Below, one piece after another: positions 6,191-10,905 of a stretch of 10,905 bases of DNA. This DNA comes from JBLIRR01 sp049472395. Lineage in GTDB: Bacteria > SZUA-182 > DTGQ01 > JBLIRR01. Each line of letters starts with the position of its first letter. The first letter of the stretch is position 1. The position numbers and the translations under genes were made by a program. The notes under the pieces are model-generated. The model was not told the DNA's origin, did not search any database, and saw only the letters and a program-made list of their open reading frames with translations. The stretch lies in assembly GCA_049472395.1 (NCBI GenBank), contig JBLIRR010000084.1, positions 1 to 10,905 of the forward strand, written 5' to 3'.

Positions 6191-7612
6191 TCACACAATA
6201 AATCCAATTCTCCCTGGACAATTAAATCCATTTTTATCTTTATGGGGATGTATTCTTGTATCATAGTGTTTTCTTTTAAATTTTTTTCCGCACACAGAAC
6301 ATTTAATAGTATAAGGATAATCTTTATACGATTTTTTATATCCTGTGTGAGATTGCTTAGTTAGTCTTGTTGAATGGCTCCCGCCAGATGGTGATTGTCT
6401 CGTCCGAGATAGAGGTGAAGCATTAATTGGTCCAATGGAGGTAAATTCAATTTGATATTGTGGTTCGAATGATTTTGTGCTCACTTTAATACCTTGTATC
6501 CAATCGATACGAAAGCTTTTTGGTTCTTGTGTCCCTGCTTTAACAGCCTTCAGGACAAGGTTATCTTCTTGTGTCCGGCGCAGAGAGTATGGTTCAATGA
6601 GATAATGATGTAAGTCATGTCCTTGCTTTCTATACTCAAGTTCTATGCAAAGATGATTAGCCCCGGCAAAACGTATTGACTCAAGCGGGATACCAATACC
6701 CCAATTCCATATAGTAGATGGAGGTGTCCAGCTCACATCCTCTTCCTTTTCAATAGCTACTGTGTTAAGCGTTGCTGGGACGTAAGTTCCCTCTAACCAA
6801 TCAAACAATAATGGTATTTCTTGCCAGAACTGTTCAAAAGGAGGCAGTATCTGTAATTGATGGCCTAACATATTGTGCCATTCACCCTTTAGCTCATCTA
6901 GGTAAGGTGAGTTCTTGATGGAATTATACGTTGGTACTGGTACACCCTTTGTTTTACATTTTTCAATTAACACGGTTTTTATACGTTTTGGGTGAGTGCG
7001 AAGATCCCTGCGCCGAAAAAGATTTATTATATCATATAAGTCGCGGGGTCTGCCGCGTTCTCCCATGGCCCTTATTTTTTCAGCAAAAACTTCTTCAAAA
7101 GAATACGATCTTATGTGAGCAGGATTAGGCAGGCTATCTTGATAGGGATGGGAAATTTTTCTTAACACTGAAGGACGAACTACCCGTTCTAGGGCGCTTA
7201 GATCCAACTTAATACTTGCAGGAGTTCGTGCGTTTCGAGGCCCTCGATAATAAATGCGTCCTTCTAAAGATTGAAAAGATGCCCTCTGCTTAAATTTGGG
7301 CTGAGCAACAGAAAAATCGATTCCTGATTCTTCTCCTATACGTTCCAGTATTCTCTCAAAAATTGGCCCGAGTTCATCAACATTGATAGGACCATCGTCT
7401 AATATAGTAAAATCTAAATCCTCAGAAAATCTATACGTTTCAATAAAACATTTTTTAAGACAGGTTCCTCCCTTAAAAATCCATTTGTGGCTCAGGTCGG
7501 GATCAGCTCCTATTCCATAAAGAACCCAGCCGATCACATAGTCTTTTTCGATTATATCTTCCCTTAGGTGCCATTCACTGACTAGATTTTTAATGTCTTC
7601 ATGACTAATCAC
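6191..7612 (-). CDS. abiEii: AbiEii-type nucleotidyltransferase toxin with WYL-like and zinc-knuckle C-terminus (473 aa)
   Basis: The start is GTG at 7612, with AAGGA 8 bases upstream and 17 bases after the abiEi stop. Residues 20-200 are an AbiEii/AbiGii nucleotidyltransferase domain: FKGGT (46-50) with K54, the S-E-D-L-D-F motif (63-68) carrying the two metal-binding aspartates D65 and D67, KLDLS (135-139), and EKIRAMGERGRPRDLYDI (178-195). Type IV AbiE toxins of this fold block growth, probably by transferring nucleotides to an RNA target. After a linker, residues about 320-395 look like a WYL-type sensor domain (IELEYR..., HYLIEPYSLRR, FRIDWIQGIKV). The last 36 residues hold CSVC (438-441), H455, H457 and C465, a likely zinc knuckle. 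All catalytic residues are present and the frame is intact, unlike most neighbours. The toxin and its antitoxin form one operon. Confidence 0.88.
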   Translation of the reverse strand: MISHEDIKNLVSEWHLREDIIEKDYVIGWVLYGIGADPDLSHKWIFKGGTCLKKCFIETYRFSEDLDFTILDDGPINVDELGPIFERILERIGEESGIDFSVAQPKFKQRASFQSLEGRIYYRGPRNARTPASIKLDLSALERVVRPSVLRKISHPYQDSLPNPAHIRSYSFEEVFAEKIRAMGERGRPRDLYDIINLFRRRDLRTHPKRIKTVLIEKCKTKGVPVPTYNSIKNSPYLDELKGEWHNMLGHQLQILPPFEQFWQEIPLLFDWLEGTYVPATLNTVAIEKEEDVSWTPPSTIWNWGIGIPLESIRFAGANHLCIELEYRKQGHDLHHYLIEPYSLRRTQEDNLVLKAVKAGTQEPKSFRIDWIQGIKVSTKSFEPQYQIEFTSIGPINASPLSRTRQSPSGGSHSTRLTKQSHTGYKKSYKDYPYTIKCSVCGKKFKRKHYDTRIHPHKDKNGFNCPGRIGFIV

Positions 7613-7629
7613 TCAATAGATCCTTACTA

Positions 7630-8448
7630 TTATATTCTTACATTCACTTTCAAATTCCATCTTCTTACAATATTTCCCTTAGAAGCTGCGGTAGGATCAA
7701 GCACTGAATAGCCTTTACTAAGATTAGCTTGACAACGTTCAATAAGGTCTGGATAGTTGAGATTCAAAGTTTCAATTATAAACCCAAGTCGTTTATATAT
7801 TGTACGGTTATTAAGTGTCTTGATATATTCAAGAAGCTTTGCAGTGTCTTTATGTTCTCCCTCAAAGTATTGGTTTATTATTTCTGCTATGTGACGTACT
7901 CCCCCACCGATTGAAGGATCATCAAGAATATCGACTAATGTCCTTGAAGGATCGGACACCTTTACTTTGGTGTGCTCTCTCCACACTATCTTTGTGCCGA
8001 ATATTTTTTTCTCTTGTACTGCTTTGAGGATGAATGGAGTCCCTTGAATTGATAACTCTCTTTTTCTTATTTTATTAGCTGTGATAACTACAACGTCTTT
8101 AAAGATTTGCTCTGTAAGTCCCCAATGTTCACATGCACTCCATCCACCGATATAACATGGTTTAAAAATCGAGGCCGCGATTATCCATGGATCTTCCCTC
8201 CTCTCAGACGGATTTATTGATCCCAAAGGAACAGTCATATAAAGACCTTTACGAATACGAGTCAGCCATCCACGCTCTGTCCAGTATGCAAGAAGCCTAG
8301 TGGACTTGGTATAACTAATCTCTAGTATCTTCATAGCATCCTGCGGTGTAAATGGCCCTCTTTGTTGGCGATGTAAAAGGTCAAGTAACTTTCTGTTCGC
8401 CTTTGTTATACCACCAGGAATTTTTTGCTTGTTATATTCATTTTGCAT
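7630..8448 (-). CDS. abiEi: AbiEi-type antitoxin / transcriptional regulator (272 aa)
   Basis: An N-terminal winged-helix domain (about 15-75: RKLLDLLHRQQRGPFTPQDA, then SYTKSTRLLAYWTERGWLTR and the wing RIRKGLYMTVP) is followed by the AbiEi core, with W-I-I-A-A and Y-I-G-G-W-S-A-C-E-H-W-G-L, a hallmark of the family, and D-P-S-R-T-L-V-D-I-L-D further on. AbiEi proteins bind inverted repeats in their own promoter and repress the abiE operon, neutralising the toxin without stable binding to it. I prefer the ATG at 8448. The ribosome binding site TAGGA lies 9 bases before it, while the ATG at 8457 touches the same site with no spacer. The gene is directly upstream of abiEii (17-base gap) and seems intact. 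An inverted repeat at 8484-8501 could be its operator. Confidence 0.88.
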   Translation of the reverse strand: MQNEYNKQKIPGGITKANRKLLDLLHRQQRGPFTPQDAMKILEISYTKSTRLLAYWTERGWLTRIRKGLYMTVPLGSINPSERREDPWIIAASIFKPCYIGGWSACEHWGLTEQIFKDVVVITANKIRKRELSIQGTPFILKAVQEKKIFGTKIVWREHTKVKVSDPSRTLVDILDDPSIGGGVRHIAEIINQYFEGEHKDTAKLLEYIKTLNNRTIYKRLGFIIETLNLNYPDLIERCQANLSKGYSVLDPTAASKGNIVRRWNLKVNVRI

Positions 8449-8483
8449 TAAATTCATTCCTATAGAAAATTTTGCACTTCTAA

Positions 8484-8501
8484 TATACCATAAAGAGTAT
8501 A
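8484..8501 (-). promoter_or_regulatory. Candidate operator in the abiE promoter region
   Basis: TATAC (8484-8488) and GTATA (8497-8501) form an inverted repeat with 8 bases between, about 30 bases upstream of the abiEi ribosome binding site. On the minus strand the same DNA contains TATACT and TATATT, which could serve as -10 boxes. AbiE systems are known to be repressed by AbiEi at inverted repeats in this position. The arms are short and AT-rich, so the match may be chance. Confidence 0.25.
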
Positions 8502-8749
8502 AAAATAAAAGATAAATTTTTCCGAATTGCTATTGGAAGGAATCTTCGTTGTGTCATTGATATCGTGGTAAATACCTTATCAGAATTCATGATTTCATAT
8601 CTTTCTAATATCTAAACTTACTGGCCAAACTGACTTTTCCAGATAATTGCTTACTGTAGCGAATGATTAGTTCGTATCATGATCTTAGCCATTGATAAAT
8701 TAGACTTTGAGGTTTGACCCAATGAAGTGAATGGTTATACCCAATTTCT

Positions 8750-9088
8750 TTAAAGATTTAACCTGGAAATATGAGGTTTTAGAGATTTTTCAAGTCTGAT
8801 CATTGCATCAACCATTGCCTCATGAATTTGCGGCAATTTTTCTTCAGTATCACGGTAACCCCCTTGAGTAATTCGCTTACTAATCCTGCACGCTCTCTTC
8901 CCTTCTAATCTTTCCCAATCAAGTGATTCCCCAAAACTCTCCTCAACTGTTTTTTTATGGCTGAAAAGCTTCTCAAATATTTCTTTATTTTCTTCATTTC
9001 GTTCCTTGCCCCGGTCAATATATAATTCAACTTGGGCTTCATGCTTTCATACATCACGAAGTGAAACTCTTTGTAATTTGCCAATCAT
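8750..9088 (-). pseudogene. DUF4268-type protein with internal deletion and in-frame stop
   Basis: The ATG at 9088 has AGGA upstream. The first residues, IGKLQRVSLRDV-stop-KHEA, match the start of large DUF4268 proteins, whose usual text is IGKLQRVxLREVWKHEA; the TGA at 9049-9047 replaces the Trp codon. Directly after this the frame jumps to the C-terminal DUF4268 domain: QVELYIDRGKERNEENKEIF, FEKLFSHKKTVEESFG, LDWERLEGKRACRISKRI, and a stop at 8750. The whole middle of the protein, usually some 150 residues or more, is missing, yet the reading frame is kept. DUF4268 proteins occur as nuclease-like or restriction-associated proteins in defence regions; their exact action is not known to me. 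This copy must be inactive. It follows the lipoprotein gene and an attC-like site on the same strand. Confidence 0.75.
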
Positions 9089-9124
9089 TATTTTCCTCTC
9101 ATCTGACTTTATTGGCGTTTATTA

Positions 9125-9199
9125 GGATAACGTGGCCTTCACTAGTGGGAATGAAGCGCAGCAAAGTTAGCGACCGAGTGCATACCATTTGTGAGCATG
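9125..9199 (-). repeat. Second attC-like site
   Basis: On the minus strand the 75-bp element starts at the lipoprotein stop with TGCTCACAAATGG. It runs through CACTCGGTCGCTAAC and a GC-rich middle (TGCTGCGCTTC), and ends in GGCCACGTTATCC (GTTATCC, 9131-9125). The arms pair in blocks: TAAC (9128-9131) with GTGA (9191-9194, one mismatch), TGG (9133-9135) with CCA (9185-9187), and CACT (9140-9143) with AGTG (9177-9180), with equal 4-base spacers between the last two. This block pattern is that of integron attC sites, and the wording resembles many attC sites I know. The R'' box is damaged (TGCTCAC for RYYYAAC), so the site is probably decayed. Confidence 0.4.
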
Positions 9200-9700
9200 T
9201 CATTCTATAGGTATGGATTCAATTATTGCTTCACCGTAATAATCGTTTCCATACCTATCTATAGCAATATAAGACCATTTAACTCTATGCCCTTTAGGAT
9301 CAGAAGATCCATGCCAGTTAAGATTACAAACTCGGATTTCTCCAGGTTTAAGCCATTCACTAGTACTAAAGGTATCATTCTCATTACCATACCATTTCAT
9401 AAAAACATCATTTCGAAGTGGTCTATTCAATACATTTAAACCATACCAACTTTCATTAAATTCAAAATATGATTCGAACCATATGATTTTTAATTCTCGG
9501 TTAGAGCTATTTTTTATCTCAGTTTTATAAAACCACATATAAGGATAAGGTTCTTTTTTGAAATACTCTGATTTATGAATAGCAGAAGGATTAGGGGAAT
9601 GCTTTATTTTCAAGGCATCTCCTTCATGCCTTTTTCTTAATATTCCTGCACAACTTATAAGGAGTATAGATAGTATTGATAATAAGTATTTTTTTTTCAT
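9200..9700 (-). CDS. Lipoprotein of unknown function (166 aa)
   Basis: The N-terminus MKKKYLLSILSILLISCAG is a signal peptide with a lipobox (L-I-S-C, Cys17), so the protein is lipid-anchored after signal peptidase II cleavage; the Ala after Cys fits transfer to the outer membrane in a Gram-negative cell. The mature part has a basic, disordered stretch (about 20-45), then a beta-rich domain with many Trp and Tyr residues (ELKIIWFESYFEFNESWYG, ..., GEIRVCNLNWHGSSDPKGHR, VKWSYIAIDRYGNDYYGEA). That suggests an immunoglobulin-like or small beta-sandwich fold, but I recognise no family. No good ribosome binding site is visible, and a 15-base hairpin lies directly before the ATG (9702-9716). The second to fourth codons are AAA inside a run of nine A, a spot prone to slippage. 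The stop is followed at once by an attC-like site. Confidence 0.7.
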   Translation of the reverse strand: MKKKYLLSILSILLISCAGILRKRHEGDALKIKHSPNPSAIHKSEYFKKEPYPYMWFYKTEIKNSSNRELKIIWFESYFEFNESWYGLNVLNRPLRNDVFMKWYGNENDTFSTSEWLKPGEIRVCNLNWHGSSDPKGHRVKWSYIAIDRYGNDYYGEAIIESIPIE

Positions 9701-9701
9701 G

Positions 9702-9716
9702 CTAATAGTTTATTAG
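9702..9716 (-). promoter_or_regulatory. Hairpin directly before the lipoprotein start
   Basis: CTAATA (9702-9707) and TATTAG (9711-9716) are exact complements around a 3-base loop and end one base before the ATG at 9700. The ribosome binding site is expected just here, and none is seen. The hairpin could limit translation, or be an operator, or the gene could be read as a leaderless mRNA. Confidence 0.3.
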
Positions 9717-9834
9717 ATTACTATCCATTATATTGTGCTATAGGAAATTTCGCTATTATGCCAGATATAATTCCATCTATTACATTATTTTTCCCATTTG
9801 AATTATGATAAAATCATTATTCAAAAAAATCAAT

Positions 9835-9863
9835 ATTTATCGATAAATTATAAAAATAAGGAG
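9835..9863 (+). promoter_or_regulatory. 14-bp palindrome and ribosome binding site of a lost gene
   Basis: ATTTATCGATAAAT (9835-9848) is a perfect palindrome. Ten bases on, AAGGAG (9858-9863) is a strong ribosome binding site seven bases before the ATG at 9871. TTCAAA (about 9820) and TAAATT with 18 bases between could be a weak promoter overlapping the palindrome. This set-up belongs to a gene that is now only a stub. Confidence 0.35.
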
Positions 9864-9870
9864 CAGGCTC

Positions 9871-9993
9871 ATGCAGGTGATAAAAGATTACGCAAGGTGT
9901 GATGTAGGTTTCTAGGAGAGAAGCATCGCAAGTAATCGTAAGGATTAGTAAAGATAGAGTAACAATATTTGAGGAAAGCCCTCACAAAGAATA
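9871..9993 (+). pseudogene. Stub of a gene start, possibly istA of an IS21-type element
   Basis: A well-made start (AAGGAG, 7-base spacer, ATG) opens a frame MQVIKDYARCDVGF that stops after 14 codons. The same frame then reads ERSIASN, and the next frame reads VIVRISKDRVTIF. Read together these resemble the helix-turn-helix start of IS21-type IstA proteins (Y-x-x-G-x-S-x-R-x-I-A-x-x-x-G-I-S-x-x-T-V). The intact istB on the same strand 300 bases on makes this reading attractive. The rest of istA is absent: its place is taken by repeat copy B. The match is short and I hold it loosely; it may be an unrelated broken gene. Confidence 0.3.
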
Positions 9994-10028
9994 GACGCGC
10001 AAGCTTATTAAAGAGTGAGGCATGTGTG

Positions 10029-10205
10029 ATTGGGCTTCGCTATAGGAGCCGTGGGTATGCGAATACTGGGAGTGTTCTTTGCGAAGACCCCATTGTATCA
10101 ATGCAGTGGCCGCGGCGCTTGCTGGCGGGGTGCGTCCTCTTGCAGATGGTGAGTTAATGCAAGCGACGTGACACTGCTTGCCACCCTTGCGAAATCGTTA
10201 TTTAT
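10029..10205 (+). repeat. Direct repeat, copy B (partner at 3609-3788)
   Basis: It aligns with copy A from ATTGGG to the AT-rich end, with several small insertions and deletions. CAGTG (10104-10108) pairs with CACTG (10172-10176), extended here by one G-C pair, and CGCTTGC (10116-10122) with GCAAGCG (10159-10165). A further stem seen only here, GAATACT-ggg-AGTGTTC, lies near 10061-10077. The open frame parallel to that of copy A reads GYANTGSVLCEDPIVSMQ... and ends in a stop at the same alignment position. The longer frame from the ATG at 9969 has no ribosome binding site. Copy B lies just upstream of istB. Confidence 0.6.
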
Positions 10206-10291
10206 ACATCGATCTCATTTATTCAAGTAGAGATGAAAGAACTTGTGATATCAAATATGAAGCATTTTATTACACCACCAGGAGGAGAAGG

Positions 10292-10905
10292 ATGAAAAGT
10301 GAAAGCATACCACAAGACACTCTATGCAAAATCAGAGGGCATCTCAAGACTCTGAAACTTAAAAAAATCGAGAAATGTCTGGACGAGGAACTTATACGTG
10401 CTGCAAAAGAGAGTCTACCCCCATCGGAGGTACTTGAACATCTTTTGGCTATAGAGGCAGATGCTTTGATCGAGAGGTGTATTGAGCGCAGAATAAGAGA
10501 ATCTAAGCTCCCAGAACGAAAACTGCTGTCTGACTTCGATTTTCAGTTTCAAAAAGGAGTAGATAAAAGCCAGGTGATGGAATTAGCCACATTGGGTTTT
10601 GTAGAACAAAAACAGGGCCTTGTGATAGCAGGCAGCTCGGGCGCAGGCAAAAGTCACATTGCCAAGGCTCTGCTTCTCATCGGGTGCAAGAAGCTTTACC
10701 GATGCCGATATACCACAGCGGCTGACATGCTCAAGGATCTATTGTCCGGCCGGGTAGATGATAGTATTGACGAAAAACTCAAACGATATATCAGTCCTGA
10801 GATACTTCTCATCGATGAAATAGGCTTTGACCGCCTTGAACAAGAGGAGGCACGAAATGCATCCCTCTTCTTCAAGGTAATTGATGGACGATACTGCAAA
10901 GGATC
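10292..10905 (+). CDS. istB: IstB-like ATPase of an IS21-type element (3' end outside the window)
   Basis: The ATG at 10292 follows GGAGGAGAAGG. The frame stays open for 204 codons to the end of the window. Residues 1-100 are the helical IstB N-terminal part (HLKTLKLKKIEKCLDEEL, then LAIEADALIERCIERRIRES, FDFQFQKGVD). GSSGAGKS at 114-121 is the Walker A motif and ILLIDE at 171-176 is Walker B, placing it among the AAA+ ATPases related to DnaC. IstB loads on target DNA and activates the IstA transposase. Normally istA precedes istB, often with a 4-base overlap; here repeat copy B lies there, with at most a stub of istA before it. A 20-codon frame (10233-10295) overlaps the istB start as an istA end would, but I see no IstA motif in it. 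Confidence 0.88.
   Translation, partial: MKSESIPQDTLCKIRGHLKTLKLKKIEKCLDEELIRAAKESLPPSEVLEHLLAIEADALIERCIERRIRESKLPERKLLSDFDFQFQKGVDKSQVMELATLGFVEQKQGLVIAGSSGAGKSHIAKALLLIGCKKLYRCRYTTAADMLKDLLSGRVDDSIDEKLKRYISPEILLIDEIGFDRLEQEEARNASLFFKVIDGRYCKG

Noticed and set aside
8750..9088. TGA read as tryptophan (alternative genetic code), because TGA stands at Trp or next to it in two decayed frames
   Set aside because: The lipoprotein and the 53-aa protein end in TGA at sensible places, and the broken genes carry other lesions too, so decay explains it.
9969..10157. 62-codon open frame through repeat copy B as a full gene
   Set aside because: No ribosome binding site, and its first third lies outside the repeat with no counterpart before copy A; only the shared part of the frame is of interest.

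Overview
The window is about 10.9 kb of AT-rich bacterial DNA and looks like an accessory region. It has transposase remains at both ends, a defence-type gene block in the middle, several broken genes, and intergenic DNA rich in stem-loops. The organism cannot be named from this sequence. An Sec-type signal peptide, a lipobox lipoprotein, good Shine-Dalgarno sites and attC-like sites fit an uncultured Gram-negative bacterium. An anammox-type planctomycete or a deltaproteobacterium-like genome is possible, but this is a guess.

Layout. 1-222 (+): C-terminal end of an integrase-type transposase. 614-1301 (+): a leader stem-loop and a 207-aa secreted protein of unknown function, followed by a strong hairpin. 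1302-1854: no gene, one nested stem-loop. 1855-3077 (-): two genes reading leftward, a Rossmann-fold SLOG/DprA-like protein and then a 154-aa protein of unknown function. 3190-3318: a cluster of three stem-loops. 3609-3788 and 10029-10205: two diverged direct copies (about 180 bp) of an undescribed repeat that keeps both a possible RNA fold and an open frame.

The block between the two copies is almost entirely on the minus strand. Read in its own direction it runs: a lipoprotein (9700-9200), an attC-like site, a broken DUF4268 gene (9088-8750), an intact AbiEi/AbiEii toxin-antitoxin pair (8448-6191), a frameshifted and truncated hsdM (6146-4912), the end of a frameshifted AbiU2/HEPN-like gene (to 4576), a second attC-like site (4554-4488), and two translationally coupled small genes (4435-4107). 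The abiE pair is the only larger defence unit still intact. The restriction, AbiU2-like and DUF4268 genes are all damaged, as expected for a decaying defence island held by an addiction module.

Both attC-like sites lie just after the stop of one minus-strand gene and just before the next, in the same orientation. This suggests that part of the block consists of old integron gene cassettes. The right end holds a possible stub of istA, the second repeat copy, and an IS21-type istB that runs off the window.
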